This document shows positions 11,701 through 24,771 of a DNA stretch of 64,000 bases, piece by piece. The DNA comes from Allacma fusca (taxonomy: Eukaryota > Arthropoda > Collembola > Symphypleona > Sminthuridae): the NCBI GenBank assembly GCA_947179485.1, contig OX359245.1, positions 52,253,067 through 52,317,066 of the forward strand, given 5' to 3'. The notes beneath the pieces are model-generated. The model did not search any database. It was not told the origin of the DNA and worked only from the letters and a program-made list of their open reading frames with translations. A program made the translations under genes and the position numbers. Numbering within the stretch: position 1 is the stretch's first letter; each line of letters starts with the position of its first letter.

Positions 11701-12397
11701 CGGGCATCCGAAACCCACGCATGTCCCTTCGAGTCAAGCAAGCGCTAGCAAATGCGAGGACCCACAAGTCCGTATTAACCATTATACTGTCCCTGCAGGC
11801 GGATGCCAAGGAAATAAAATTCTCCACGTTCTGTTCGCCTGTGAAATACAATATTTATTTCTTATACCCAATTAGTAGCAATACAAATATTAAAATAACA
11901 TACAGTAATTTCGTATAATTTATTTTGTATTCAAATACAACTTGCTCATTAAAATCCGTCGAACTTCATTCGCTGCCTCACGGTGATTGGGCAGGAAATA
12001 AGAGAACAAGTCGCTCTTCGGACAGCGCTGTCCTACCATTGTCAAATCAGGGATTTGAACAGCGTTCAGACTTACCATGGTACCAGAGCTAGCCCCAGAA
12101 GATGCTCCTCCTCCAACTCGACTCGAAAACTCCGGAGCAAGCTGACCACGCAAGGTAGTGGAGGCATGTTGCTGGATAGGGCTCTGGAAAATATTACGTC
12201 ATACTATCATTCCAGATGTTCATAACCACTGTATATTAATTATAGAACTATATACTTGTAAAATCGTAAAAAAAAATTATTACCAAATTCGGGATCTCGT
12301 AAAGAATATTATTGTTTGGTCCCCTCGGACCCAGAAACAGTGGCTCCCCCACCCTCTCAAATAAATACATAGCACGGGTCTGCAATTCTCTATTCAT
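8739..12397 (-). CDS. PPO: Prophenoloxidase PPO-1 (12 exons, 842 aa, tailed)
   Basis: Exons (5' to 3'): 12397-12284, 12183-11946, 11838-11612, 11495-11290, 11187-11040, 10965-10873, 10798-10631, 10533-10405, 10198-9998, 9913-9775, 9674-9235, 9164-8739. Type-3 copper oxidase of the hemocyanin/PPO family, which oxidises phenols to quinones for melanisation and cuticle tanning. CuA ligands are in HHWHWH (His226, 230) and FYYMHH (His256). CuB ligands are in NLHNMGH (His380, 384) and FYRWH (His420). CGCGWPEHML is the PPO thioester-like motif. There is no signal peptide, as usual for PPOs. The body should end near RHSDR; a further ~120-residue tail carries Gln-Gly-Pro-Arg repeats. Exon 2 is 8 codons longer (Gly/Ser insert) than in PPO-2/3 and exon 6 is 3 codons shorter. 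Intron 2 needs a GC donor, and introns 5 and 11 have weak donors (GTTGCT, GTCTGT). Confidence 0.93.
8878..9030 (-). repeat. 27-bp tandem repeat in the PPO-1 tail
   Basis: Units start at 8921, 8948 and 8975 with an exact 27-bp period, with degenerate 9- and 18-bp relatives on each side. On the coding strand they give repeated QGGQRPGPG, so the repeat keeps the reading frame. Length variation between individuals would be expected. PPO-2 and PPO-3 have compositionally similar but non-tandem tails. Confidence 0.85.
11944..11945 (-). other. GC splice donor of PPO-1 intron 2
   Basis: PPO-2 and PPO-3 splice here in phase 1 with C|GTGAGT and C|GTAAGT. The aligned PPO-1 site reads A|GCAAGT, the classic strong form of a GC-AG intron. 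The only nearby GT (GTATTT, a few bases downstream) would leave the next exon out of frame. The joined codon becomes Ser, and the next exon resumes EQNVENF in register with the paralogues. Confidence 0.8.
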
Positions 12398-13495
12398 GGT
12401 TGGAAGTTTGGATGGATCCCGTAATACTCAAAGACAGCTATAACCCTTGTTCCTCCCGTCTCTTTTGTGATTTTGACACTGAAGAAATAAATCCATCCTG
12501 GAATGCACCATCCCGGAAGTATAATTCTTTGCCAGGGTGAGGTTCACCACAGAGTTAACCAAGTCTCTTCTGTTGTTCAAAATAGCCTCTAAAATGTACG
12601 CTCACAAAAGAACTATGTGGCAGGACATGGGCTTTACTTCCGGTAATTTTTGTTTACTGCAGAGCTCATACATATATGGTTTTGGAAGCAGGCAAAAAAA
12701 TCACGAGTAAATATATTCTTGGATTATTATTATTATACCTTATGCAAGTAACGTGTTTAAGACATAGTGAATGGAAATTAGAAATCCTGAAAGTTTTTAG
12801 CACATTTAAGATATGCAGTTCCTTACATACGTAATAGGCATAAAATATGACTCATATATGCAATTGATTGACTTACACTTACCAAGTACAAGCCCAAATT
12901 TTAACACTACGAGTAACGGAATAGTGCTGGATTTTTTTTTTGCCCTTTTGAAACATTACTATTAAAAATTACCTCTCCCAATGAATTGTATTACAGTGCA
13001 TTAGAAATGCAGGCACAACAATTGCGTCCATCCATAATACACAGAAACTCTTCAGGGACTATAAAATTCACGTACTATAAAAATTGCAATGCCAAAATTA
13101 AAAAATAATTAAAAAAACAAAATAAAAGGCCTTGTTTATGCACTTACGATGAAGCAATGTTACATTTTGGAAATTATTAGTCCATAGGCTATTATAGCAA
13201 AACTCATATGCAAGTATCAACAGCTAAAATTTTCAGAGTCAGCCAAGTGAGTGGCTTATATTTATTTATACTCAAAATTTTACTTTAGGAACAAAAAGGA
13301 CGAAGGGACATCTCTCGTGGGAAAAACAGTATTCAGAAAGTCAGGGGATAGAGTATATGAGAGATGTGATATCACAAGGAATAAAATAATTACACAATTA
13401 TTAGAAGGGGCAGTATAAAGGGGAGATTATAAAAATAGGTACACATAATTATGTAATTATAGGAATTTACAAATTTTGTCATCGCAATAGGATTT
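12398..13495. other. Intergenic between PPO-1 and the cuticle gene
   Basis: AT-rich sequence that should contain the PPO-1 promoter at its left and the cuticle gene 3' UTR at its right. No clear TATA box, repeat or additional exon was recognised. Confidence 0.5.
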
Positions 13496-14426
13496 TTAGA
13501 TGAGTCTGGCACCGAGTCCAAGGGGAGAGATTCCTCTGGAGATCAAACCATGGGGATGGGCGATTCCTCCGGCAAGGTATTGTTGTTGAGCGATCAAACC
13601 GGGTTGAGCAATCAATTGTTGAGCCACGGGGGCAGCAGCTACCTTGGTCACAGCTGGGGCGGAACGGTCAACAACGGCGTTGAATCCATTGACGGCATCG
13701 GCGGTGTAAGTAACGGTACGGACAGCACCATCGGGCTCAACCAAAGAGTATTGTCCTTGGACAAGATCTCCATTACGGGACTCAGTGGCAGACTTTTGGT
13801 CTCCGGTCAAACCATCAGCAACGGAGTATCCGTAAGAGTATTGTGGGTTGGGGTCGAAGGGCTCGGAAGCAACAGCCACTGGGGCATGGGCAACGTGGTG
13901 AATAGCATGGGGAGCAGCAACGTGAGCAACTTGGGGAGCAGAGACCAATCGGGTGAGACCTTGATGTCCGACAAGTCCGTAGGGGTTGAGTCCATGGAGT
14001 CCTCCGTTAGCGATGAGTTGAGCTTGGGAGATAGCCACGAGGGCCAAAAGGATAGCGACCTTTACAAAAAAAAACATCATTTTTAATAATTACATAAAAA
14101 TTACAAAATATTATTAAATACAAAATTTTTAGAAATAATATTACAAAAAAAAAAACATAAATTAAAATTTGAAGCATAAAATCCTTTTATAGAGAATGTC
14201 AATAAATTGTTTTTAAATATTTTTATTTTAAGAGCATATCACCCCAAGGGACAAATTTCTCACTTTGCCCCAAAGAGAAAAAATTCTCACTTTGCCCCTA
14301 TAAGGGGTTCGTGATTAAAGGGAGAGATAGAGCAATGTAGAAGGATTGCAGAGAATTTTAAAAAATATACTGTAATAAGAAAAATATTTTTAAAAAACTA
14401 ATCCCGAAAATTACCTTTCCGATCAT
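13496..14426 (-). CDS. RR-2 cuticle protein (chitin-binding, 191 aa)
   Basis: Two exons: 14426-14415 (only 12 nt, M-I-G-K) and 14059-13496. This very short first exon, ending inside the signal peptide, is typical of Rebers-Riddiford cuticle genes. The splice GGAAAG|GTAATT to TGTAAAG|GTCGCT is in phase 0. An unspliced start inside the intron (MMFFF...) is open but less likely. The mature protein follows an alanine-rich leader (cleavage after ISQA). Residues about 75-135 form the extended R&R consensus, RR-2 type: [47 protein letters not shown]. This domain binds chitin in exocuticle. Flanks are rich in Ala, His, Val, Gly and Pro, as in hard-cuticle proteins. Confidence 0.93.
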
Positions 14427-14536
14427 GTTGAGAAGAATATTATTTAAAATATGAATTGTAAAGAGGGAAGATTTGTCTTGTTAGTGACTGTTGAAAGAAA
14501 CTATTTGACTGTGATTTGTAGGGCTGCGAGGACTCA

Positions 14537-14544
14537 CTTTTATA
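14537..14544 (-). promoter_or_regulatory. TATA box of the cuticle gene
   Basis: The minus strand reads TATAAAAG at 14544-14537, about 111-118 bases before the start codon. A TCACAGTC, acceptable as an arthropod initiator, starts about 30 bases downstream (near 14514). The transcription start is inferred to be near 14510-14512. Confidence 0.6.
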
Positions 14545-16099
14545 CGAAAGATTGGTCCTGTGTGTGAAACGTGACCCAGACGACAGGGCGTTATGGATTT
14601 TTCATTAAATGCTAAATAGAATGTTGTCTCTCTGGTCCTGTCATTAATTACACATATTGCGTGTGCTCCTGCACAGACTATCATAGGCTTAAATAGATCA
14701 TGTTCACGTGCTTCTATCCCTTTAAACAAGACAAATCATACACATGGAGGCTGCACTTCCATGACAGCTTTGCAATCACAGTCTTATATCATATCATTTC
14801 TGGTAATTATAATTATCATTGGGCTCATCCACACACACACGCAAAACAAGTTGGAACAACAATCTATCTGATCTCAATTCCATGTAAGATTCAGTGTGTC
14901 CCTTTCTTCTGCTCTTATTTCGGGTGATGCAAAGTTTGGACATAAAGATTGTCTCAGTTTTTGGCATTGGCTTAATTCGATTCCATTTACAATTTAGCCT
15001 CCACGTGCATGTCATGTCTTGAGCTGTCAAGGTGTATTGGGTGCCTTGAAACCTATCCCTCCTTTTTCTTAGCAAATTAAGAAATGCTACTTCTCAACAA
15101 GTAATTTTTTTTTCATTTTATGGAAACCTCTTCTTCAAATCTTCTTGATTTTTTTTTACTCAAATCCGCGTTGAGAGGGGTAGATTGTAGAAATGTGAAG
15201 GAAGGTCATAAAATAAATTTTTAATTACCATTAAAATTTGCTTCGAAATTTATTTTAACTTGCAGAAAGGTATTTGGAAGGTTTTTACATTGGCGATTTA
15301 ATATTTTCTATGGTTGCATATTGTGGGCATAAGGGATGGAGGAAAAGGGTTTGATTGCACTCAATGTTTAAATAATTTACTGGATCATAAAACAGATTAT
15401 CACTATATCTAGAATAGAGAAATATGTATGTATATATATGGGGAATATCAAGACGCCCCTGATGTTCGGAAATTATGTTTATGATCTGTCAATTCTACTT
15501 CTGCAATATGGGATGCGGCAATACGAGCTATATTTTACCGGCGTTGGCAGGAGTTATGGCATTATTGAAAGTAAAATTGAAAAGTGATCGGGTTGCGATG
15601 CCTCTTTTAAGCCAACTTATTTCTGGTTTTACAAGATTCAGATATAGGCTTGTAAAGAATGCTCCTGTATATATGTAAATATATGAAGACAGTTGGGAGG
15701 GATCCTCTCAGTTTATTTCTAATGTATGCAATAATATTAGTATGCGAGCGGATTTCCAAAGCAACTCACAATAAAAATGTCACACGTAATAAAAACCCTC
15801 ATAAATCATATCCCAGATTGCAATGATAATTGAAGCAATTATTATTATTTCAGTGTGTTCAAATATCCAATATCACAGATACAGTAGAATATATAACTCA
15901 ATGTAGAATGGATTTTCAATTTTAATATTTTGTAAGAAAGCCTCGCATATTGTTAATTACAGGAGCTTGTAAATTACACACAAAAGATACAGGTTCATTA
16001 TTACAGACAGATCAATTTTTCCAATGTAATGATAAGCTATGTGATTACTCGTAGGGAATAAACTATTGCTATTGCTGAGTGTTTGTCGGAGCTATTTAT
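14545..16099. other. Intergenic, no gene seen
   Basis: About 1.5 kb of AT-rich DNA upstream of the cuticle gene and downstream of the receptor gene. Short open frames on both strands have no domain and no splice-supported extension. AATAAA occurs on the minus strand at the receptor stop codon (about 16095-16100). Confidence 0.5.
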
Positions 16100-17898
16100 T
16101 TATTCACTACGTTCATTATAATACCTACAAATTTCAGTGAAGTTTATATTCTTGAAATCTGTTGCAGCATTTGCAGACTCTTGTGCTGAGTGAAATTGTA
16201 ACATAACTAATAAGTACGTTAATGTTCCAGCAAGCACCTGTTTGGGAGATGAAATTGTTAGAAAATTTTGAATTAAACTAAAAATAGCGGAATTATGCAT
16301 AAGCCAAGCTGTGAATAAGTTTAGGGAGCGTGCAAAACATTTAGTTGCAATCTTACTATCATTTTAGGGTAATTTCATAAGAATTTTTGCTTCTTGGGTG
16401 CTCTTACAGAGGGATTGGAGATTGTGCATGTTCATGAGCAAAATTTCCATGATTTTAAAGTGGCTTGTTATAATGGCATGCTTTTACAAGGAGAAGAATT
16501 TACATTGGGATAATTGGACTGGCGTGCAAATATTTTTATTAGTAATTATGTTGGCCAGAGTAGTAATTTTATATTTTAATAAGTAATATATAGGCATACC
16601 GAACTGATTAGCTTATTATTGAAGACAAAGAAATCCCCAGGCCGTAGTTGAAAAGGAGATGTGTGTAATTTTGTGATGTTACGATGAACCTGAAACGTGC
16701 ATGAACGTCAATCATCATAGTATACGGCATAATAAAGAAGAAGAAAATTAGTGTCAAGTACGTGGCTATACCTTATCAGATGCAGATTTTGTTAAAATGT
16801 CTTCCGGTATATTTTCAAGGCTGACTGCCAAAGCGGCCTCCTGGCATGGCGGGAAAAACGTAAAAAATTAATTATTTAATTGAATTGTACGAATTTTGTA
16901 ATTAAAATGCAACTATTACATAGCAAAAAATAATTTCCCCTTACATGGCTCATTAAATCCGTGCCAACCTGACACATGAATTTAATCACAGTGAAGTCCA
17001 ACATAAGCAAAATCAACGCCACTGGGGTAGCCACAGACGTGTGAGTTACAGATTGGAAAGCAGCAATGACAATTAGTATTACCATTTGAACTAGTAACAT
17101 AACCATGTGCCACTTGAAGACCTTGTTGAAGGATGTGATTAAGGAATCAAATTCCTTCAGCTGACTCAAAGCATCCTCCACAGTTTTGTTAATCTCCCAA
17201 GAGGACCTCTTTTGGATCAGCAAACTGCAATCGACCTTTACTTTGAGATGTGCAAGACACGAATTAATGTATGAAGCAATAATTGGAATGAGTAAATAAA
17301 AACTTCTTGCAAAAAAACGCTCGGAGGACAAGTTGAGAATGTTTAGTTGAACTAAAATTTTTACTCTCCAATCCTCAACTTCCAGGTAAATTCCTGTACA
17401 AAAGATTTCAATTACTGAGCACACAAATCCCAGTGCAAGTACAGCACCAAAAAATCTCGAGTCTTTCTTCTTATTTGCTTGCAAATGCTGATGAAAAACT
17501 TCGTCTTGAGAAAAGCGTACAATCAGTTTCATGAGCGCTTCCCAAAACCGAAGGATCCGCTTTTTGCTGAAAATGATGAGAAGTCGCATAAATCCGGTCC
17601 CAAATAATATGAGAAATTTGATAGCCACTGAAGTGTACACTTCTGAATTTCCGATATTATCCCCTCGCATGCTTTTGTACCAGTTGTGTTTATATGTGTT
17701 GAACATAAGGGATTTCAAATACATTGTTATGATGGATAATAGATATGGAAGGAAAAAAAAGAACACTGGCATGCTGAACCATTTAAATTCAAGGGAGTTT
17801 TTGTTAAAGGAAAATGGCCAGAAACCCAAGAGACAGTTGAACCGGAAAGGCCACTTCAAAATAAGATCGGATTTTTCTTTTCTTTCCATTTTACCCAA
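16100..17898 (-). CDS. Gustatory receptor, insect 7TM chemoreceptor (about 424 aa)
   Basis: Three exons: 17898-16945, 16840-16772, 16351-16100, all in phase 0. Exon 1 carries six hydrophobic segments and most of the receptor. Exon 2 encodes the cytosolic linker EAALAVSLENIPED. Exon 3 encodes the last transmembrane helix, containing TYLLVMLQF, the TYhhhhhQF signature of insect gustatory receptors, preceded by a LFTAW block. Grs are ligand-gated cation channels with an inverted topology in sensory neurons. The ligand cannot be told. The exon 3 acceptor (ATAGTAAG|ATT) has a poor pyrimidine tract and is the weakest part of the model. The gene sits alone between PPO-1 and PPO-2 and is unlike the two 400-residue receptors farther right. 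Confidence 0.82.
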
Positions 17899-19209
17899 GT
17901 TTTAACTCAATTCTCGATAAAGTATTATTTTGATTGAAATAAAAATGTAGGACAATGGAAAATTCTTCAAATTGCTCTAATTTCAGCTGGTCACAAAAAA
18001 ATACAGTCTCGTTGTCGTATTTACAAAGACCACTCAATGACTACAAATTCGCTTATTTACCTTACAAATTAATTACCTTGTGTAAACACTTCAGTTTCGC
18101 ACTAACGAAACAAACTTGTTGCTTAAATTTCCCTTCAGTCAGACTTAATGCACGATGCAGTACATCCTGTCTCTATTAGAGTCTCCCTATATGGAACGAA
18201 ATTTGATTGATAATTTCCTGATATATATGTTCATTACAAAATATTGTTACATTGTAGAGCCCGTGTGTGTATGAATATTTTGGTCTCATAGCGAGAGTAC
18301 ACTGTATATATTTGGGTGTAACTGTTTACAACGGATCATTAATATATGAGTGCAAACAAAATAGACGGCTCCCACCCTTCATTAACAGATGTTACGAAAT
18401 AATCCAGGAGTAATCGGCAAGTATTACATAATTGGTAAATACTTTTAAACATACAAAAACAGTCCGCACAACCTAACTTTTGGAATAATTATATATAATT
18501 CTCAAAGATGGTCAAATGGTTCTGCTCATACTATATCCTGCTCATATTTCAAAACATTTCGTCATCTACTTATAAGTATATTTTAAAACTTCTGTTTTTT
18601 GGTAAATAGGAATTTTCTACTGCATACCTACATACTGTATTTCCCTACTTAGGCGAATGGAAATTGCATGCCTATTTTCCGGCATAGGCAAAGAGGGCTA
18701 CATTGCGTGCCTATCTGCATACTTACCAAGTTCTTACTTAGGGAACTGCATAGAAATACCAGGTCAGCTTCCCAAAGTAAAAGTTACCAAAGTTAAATTG
18801 AAAGGACACATTTATGTATGGCTTGTAATGGGACCGGACCTCAACCGGGACACAGGTCGGGACAGTTCCAGTGACAACAAAACTACTTTTAGATATAATC
18901 GCGGCGAGGTATTTTTAGTACGGTAGGCACGGGAGTAAATATTTAGGAGCAATCCTTAAAAACGTAAACCCTTGCACAAGTATCAACAAATGGAAATAAT
19001 ATGCAATTTCGAATGTCAAATTAATAAATAGTAACATGATCTGCTTTAATGAGATAAATAATGTTCTTGTACTTTTCTGGTCTGTTAATTTGTACACGTA
19101 TGCTCAACTTGTATACACATACCTAAATAACAATACTTTTGCTCAGGGAAAACATAAAGGTAAATTTATTTAAACAATCCATTTAATAATATTGGGAAAA
19201 CGGTCTCAT
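17899..19209. other. Intergenic, no gene seen
   Basis: Sequence between the receptor 5' end and the PPO-2 3' end. An AATAAA on the minus strand (19170-19165), about 40 bases after the PPO-2 stop, is its likely poly(A) signal. Nothing else was recognised. Confidence 0.5.
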
Positions 19210-22200
19210 TTAGCCCCAGAAATTGTTTGGAGAGAATCCACGCGGAGAATTACCCCAACCAACATTGGTCCAACCTTGTGGGCTGGGTGATCGACTCGGT
19301 GTATTTTGTCTTGATCCATTGCCTGGACGGATTTGTTGGGGAATCCGCTGAGGCTGTGTTGGGGTCTGCCTTCCGCCTTGTGGCGGTCTTGACCATTGTG
19401 GTTGTCTCTGCCCTTGTGGCTGTCTTTGTGGGGGTGGACTTTGAGGCTGACGTGGTCTCCCTTGTGCTGGAGGTTGAGTTCCTCCTGGACGATTTGCAGT
19501 GGCACTAGCAGGTGTAGGATTATTGGGCATAACCCTACCTTCTTGGTCAATTCTTCCCATTGTAGGTGGAGCCCCACCGCCTCTGATCGTTGTTGTGTTA
19601 CTGTGTCGGATTATTACCTGAAATTTACCATACAAATTTATTCGTACTTTTCCTTATAGCATTAACTTTTAAATATTTTCCTAAATAATTAGAATAACTA
19701 AGAACAATTTCACCAGTCAAAGCATTCTTTTATCTATTACCTGTGTTGTAAACATGTTGGAATTCGCAGGAATAAATTCGTCTAGAGAAGCAATAGGCGT
19801 GCTCGTCCCAGGTTGCGTTGCATTTCGATCAAAGGGGAAGCCCATAGGTTTCCGGTCAGGATACAGCTCATCCAAAATCCCGCAGTAAATAACTGCATCT
19901 CTGCAGCCCTGGCGCTGAGCCGAAGACTGGGCATTAGTTCTGGGAACAGCGTCTTCTGCACCATTGGTGATCATGACGAAAAGGTCGAAAGTAACGCCTG
20001 TCTGAGAACCTCTTGGTAACAGCATATGCTCAGGCCAACCGCAACCGCAAACCGCTTGATCACCAGTAATATTTTCCGGTTGTGCTGGAAGTGCTTCAAT
20101 GTCTCGGAAGGTGTCACCCCACGGAATTACCAGTGTGGAGTCTTGAGAGTTCCTGTTGATGACGTTGTTTCCTGGTTGCACTGTCATAAAAACACGAAGA
20201 ATAATAAATTATAACTTACTAATAATCTGCTATCATTTGAGAATCGTTTACATGATGATTGCTGTGAAACAGGACTGTGCCTCCCTTCTATGTATATTCA
20301 TTCATGTTAAGAAAACGTTCTTTAAAAATCTCTCTCATAGAGGGAGTTCACTAATAGTGAGGTTTGTGCTTACAGTTTGTGGTAAATTTGTCCAGCTCAA
20401 AAAATAGGAGGCGTTGGTCCCGGAAGTTGAGTTTCTCTCCACGATGATTGTTTCGGGGGGCGATATAAATTCTCACTGTGCCACTCACAGCTTGTGGCCC
20501 ACTGTTTGTAACCTATTTATTAAATGCTTAAATTCAATCAAGGGTATCATTTATGACAGTATTCTAAACTAAAGAGCAGTTCGAGCAGTATGATACAAAT
20601 TACATAATTACATTTATTTGGTAAGTGAATCTTCTGTGGTTAAGGTGAGTAAACCGAGCCCAGACCGCACCCTGCATGGTAGCAGCGTTCCTTCCGAAAT
20701 CCAATCCTCTACCAAGGTCAGCATCACTTTGAGTCCAATGAGTCACCAGTATATTGGGTCTTTCATTTGGTGTCTGAACTCCCACACCAGTCACCTGGAT
20801 TCCTTGCCATACCAGCTGTGCAATCAAGCAAGTTAAATTGTATGAAAAACATCACCAGGATAGAAATAAGTTTTGCTATTAGAACACGCTTGTGCCATCT
20901 ACGGGTGAGAGCAATAGTATATGAAGATATATTTAATATCATTTACCCTTTCTCTAGGATAGGGTTGCAGGGATACTTTATATCTCGTAAAGACATCATC
21001 AACGAACTTGTGCCAACGGTAAAATGCTGGGTCACGCATGGCTGTTGCGGGGTCGCCCATTGCCCCAGTAGCTTCCTAGGTTTAGTAAGAAAACTTGCAT
21101 AGTGTATGTAATAGTTTTGCATGTAAGTAAATACATACTTTTTCAAGAAGCATTCAAAATTAATTTACCAGATGTCGATTTATTGGGTCATGAGAATATG
21201 CTATGATGACATGACCCATGTTGTGCATGTTCCCGTAGAAACGCTCATTTGGTGCGACCGTTCCACCATTTTCAACAATATCACCCAAAATATCGATTCC
21301 AGTTTCTTCCGTGAGCATTATTCTTTCGTTGTTGTTCTATGTTACAAGAATTAAAATTCTGGTTCTGGTCTGAAACATTCTTGGAATATTATGTAGTTAC
21401 ATATTGAGTTGTACTTACGTTCATAATTACGCCAGTGTCAATGGCTTCTGCAATCCGGTCGTTCCATTGCCGGAGTTGAGTCGGAGTCACTGCAATATCC
21501 TCTCCAGGCCGATTAACTGCCTGCAATTGACCATGTTCGTGAATAAATATGATAACAATTAAGTATAGTTGTTATAAAGTGAAAATAGAAAATGTACCGT
21601 CAAAACTGTTCCTTCCTGTCGACTTCCCCAGATCCTTCCAGAATTTGCATTTGTGAGTTTGGGGAAGTAACCTTCAGCCACACGTTGAGTCAAATCTAGG
21701 GGTAACGTTAACTCCATACCATTACATATTCGTTCAGCGTCGTACCTGCGGGAAAATTCAAATTTGTTAAACATATACTAGCTTGAATAAATTAATAGCC
21801 TATACTGTTAATAGACGGTACTGTTTAGGTATATTTAATTTAGGTTGAAGAATATATGTTACAGTGAATTTCCTATATAGTGGTTTCCAAGGGAGTGGCA
21901 AATTTCTGCCACTATATAGAGATGCCACTATATGGTATTAATGGCTAACTATATACTATTAATGTTTATAACTAATAACAGGCTAAATATATTTATAAAA
22001 TAATTTATTTGTACAGAATGCGTAAAACTATGAGGTATGCAAAGGTCAATAAGTTTAAAATATTCATTAAATAATTATAGATACCCTCACACTGGTAATA
22101 CTGTAAGTAGTAGCAAACTTTTCAACTGCAACCTTACTTACCTAGCTAATTTTATGCCAACTGCCATTATAATTTTGCATGGCCGAGCCACCGTAACACA

Positions 22201-23482
22201 TAATGGTGCCATTATAGAGGGAATACCATTATAGCGGGTGCCACTATATAGTATACCTTTAACATTGCAAACCTCTAGGGAGGGTTTTTTGATGCCACTA
22301 AAGAGGAAATGCCATCTAAGAGGAAACCACTATATGGGAAATTCACTGTACTAGTTAGAAAATACACAGGTTGATTTTGGGAAAAAAGGTCAGATATAGT
22401 AACATCTTTAAAGTACCTAGCCATCATGCTATGATGCATATGATAAAACAGCTCCCCCTTTCGGTTACGTGAGCCTGGTCCCGTCCTTGGGGCTGTGGAT
22501 GTATAAATCAAATGCCAATGCCAGTGATGGCTGTTGATCCCGATATCCTCCCGATAATACGCCAACACCGCTTCCCTGTTGCTACTATTGGAAGTGAAAG
22601 CGCGAGGGATTTCTATTACCATCTATGAAAATAAAAACCCGTTCCTTTCCTCAATTCATACGTAAATTACGCTTTGAAGGGAATACCAAAATATTTGATG
22701 TATTTACCCTATCTTGATTTGGCACTGAGGCCTGCTGTTGCGCCTGGCGAATGACGTGTGGGGCAAAGAACGAGCTTGGCAGGATTTCACACAGTGATGG
22801 CATCCTGAAGCCGCGCATGTCCCTCCGTGCCAGGCAGGCACTAGCAAATGCATGCACCCACAATTCCGTGTTGACGTTTGTGCTGTCTCGGCATGCGCAA
22901 GCCAAACCGATAAAATTGTCCGTGTTCGGCTCACCTGCAAAAGTTTACATCAAATGAATGTACACTTGGAAGCATCCCAAGAAAATACAATTTAAAATTA
23001 ATCCCCAATCAGCAGTCATTTCCGTACATCCCAAAATGTATACGAATTGATCTGAACGTTTAACTCACGAACTAAAAGTGCCCGAACTTCTTCTGCAGCT
23101 CGCCGATGATTGGGGATAAAGTAAGAAAATATCTGAGTTTTCGGGCACAAGCGTGCAACATTCGTCAAATCTGGCATTGGCACATTTGAGATGTTCACCA
23201 TGCTTGGTACAATTCGCATCGTGGGTTCAGCCCCCGTCAGCACGCGACGCAACGTTTCGGATGCGTGGCGCTGCTGTTGAGACTGTTACAAGGAAAAATA
23301 ATTATTGAATGGAAACAATTTCACATAATTCTTTTACATAAACACAAAAAAGACAAAAACTTGTATCTTACCAAATTTGGAATTTCATACAAAACATTTG
23401 TAGAACCTCTGGGACCCAAAAACAGTGGCTCCCCTACCCTCTCAAAGAGGTACATTGCCCGAGTCTGTAAATTGTTATTCAT
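19210..23482 (-). CDS. PPO: Prophenoloxidase PPO-2 (12 exons, 831 aa, tailed)
   Basis: Exons: 23482-23372, 23282-23069, 22934-22708, 22622-22417, 21745-21598, 21520-21419, 21336-21169, 21075-20947, 20815-20612, 20512-20374, 20180-19741, 19617-19210. Starts MNNNLQTRAMYLFERVGEP, matching the cytosolic-type PPO N-terminus with no signal peptide. Copper ligands: CuA His217/221 (HHWHWH) and His247 (MHHSM); CuB His374/378 (NMHNMGH) and His414 (FYRWH). FSYFIPNHR holds the Phe that plugs the active site in zymogens. CGCGWPEHM (about 594) is the thioester-like motif. The usual Arg-Phe activation site is not visible near residue 50; the region reads ASETLRRVLTGAEP. The tail after ~715 is Gln/Pro/Arg-rich and ends GFSPNNFWG. 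Intron 4 (671 bp) is enlarged by a 487-bp MITE. Confidence 0.95.
21862..22348 (+). mobile_element. TA-flanked 487-bp MITE in PPO-2 intron 4
   Basis: The ends are inverted copies of CAGTGAATTTCC(T/C)ATATAGTGG. Target TA dinucleotides flank it (21860-21861 and 22349-22350). This points to the Tc1/mariner/pogo group. No transposase is encoded; a 65-codon open frame inside is incidental. An inverted copy of the same length lies at 41936-42422 and looks identical by eye, including that frame. The insertion explains why intron 4 is 671 bp here but 102 and 113 bp in PPO-1 and PPO-3. Confidence 0.9.
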
Positions 23483-24771
23483 GATGAAAAGTTGTCTGAT
23501 TGTACTCTTGATGAATTGAGAACAAGATCTTCGAGACCTCAGCCTGGCTTAGCTAGTAGCCCGACTGGCCCGAACTTCAATCAGTTCTGAACTTTACAGG
23601 AACCCGGAAGAATTTATTTTTACTTTGGAGTTGACCGCATTTCGACGGGAGCTTCCCTAGCCGTTACTCAGTACCACAAATGCGTCTGTTTTCGTCTCGG
23701 ATGTTGAGGGAAGTCGCTGTATTTGTTAGTTTGTGACATTGGTTTCATTTCCTCTTCTGAGAAGGATTCAAAGGAGCATCCTCCAGCTCGAGGTCTTCTT
23801 GGCATATGTGTCACAATTTTGTGACCACAACCCCGGATTGTGGTGTTCTGTTTTCTTATTTTATTCCTGCCGACTTTTAGATGCTATAAAATATTGGTTT
23901 TCTATGCTTTTTAGCAAACGATCTAAGGAAGTAATGTATTTTTTCTGGAAATTGTATAGAATATTTTTTAGATGCATATGTCACTACAACTTGAAGACGC
24001 TGGTGTTTGGTTTGAATGTTTTCACACAAATTTTAGTACATGATCATTTTCTGTGTTAAACATTCCTATGAACAAAATCTGGTGATTTCCCTTCTATGTA
24101 ATCTATGAAGGAGAGAAGCTTGCCATTTGCACTCTTGTTTGCATTTTAATATTTGATCATGCACGCTTTTATGTACGTACATACAGTTAATTTGATTTAG
24201 GCATGTACAACCAATGAGAATATACACATGTATAACATAATTTAATTTGTCAATTATTTAAAGTGTTCCGAAATTATACACCTATCATTCAGTACGGGAT
24301 GGCACTCTCTGCATGAGCATGCAAGCAATGCAGTTTATGTAATAGTTTACTATATAAAATGCTTTCCAAGTTTTTTGTACAACGTATCACTGTTTCCGTA
24401 ATTGTAAGAGAGCACCTCAAAAGTCTTCAAATACTTTCTCATGAGTTTTGAGTGGGGACTCCAGAAAAGAACGTATTCCTTTAATAAGCAACAGTAACCA
24501 TTTATTCGTAATAGTTTTATATCTTTGGTTTACGTGCAATTCTACTGACAGGGGGTTTTAATAAATTTACGAGCTTTCGGTATAGATATCTATCTACGGT
24601 CTTTGGATATTAAACACCTAATAATAAAACAATTAACTCATAAGCATACAATGAAGATGAACATTCTCAACCCTAAACTTGGCAAAAAATTAAATTCTTA
24701 GTATGTAATGAATGTATGATATTATATCCAATGTTAATAAATACACGCGTTGGAAAAATACGTGGGTGCAT
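23483..24771. other. Intergenic between PPO-2 and PPO-3
   Basis: About 1.3 kb holding the PPO-2 upstream region and the PPO-3 3' flank. Open frames such as that near 23733-24059 have no recognisable domain. No repeat was identified. Confidence 0.5.

Noticed and set aside
14059-14080. In-intron start (MMFFF) of the cuticle gene
   Set aside because: The 12-nt first exon at 14415-14426 gives the standard MIGK signal-peptide start with proper splice sites.
22037-22234. 65-codon frame inside the 487-bp MITE, repeated at 42050-42247
   Set aside because: Its conservation only reflects apparent identity of the two MITE copies; there is no transposase motif.
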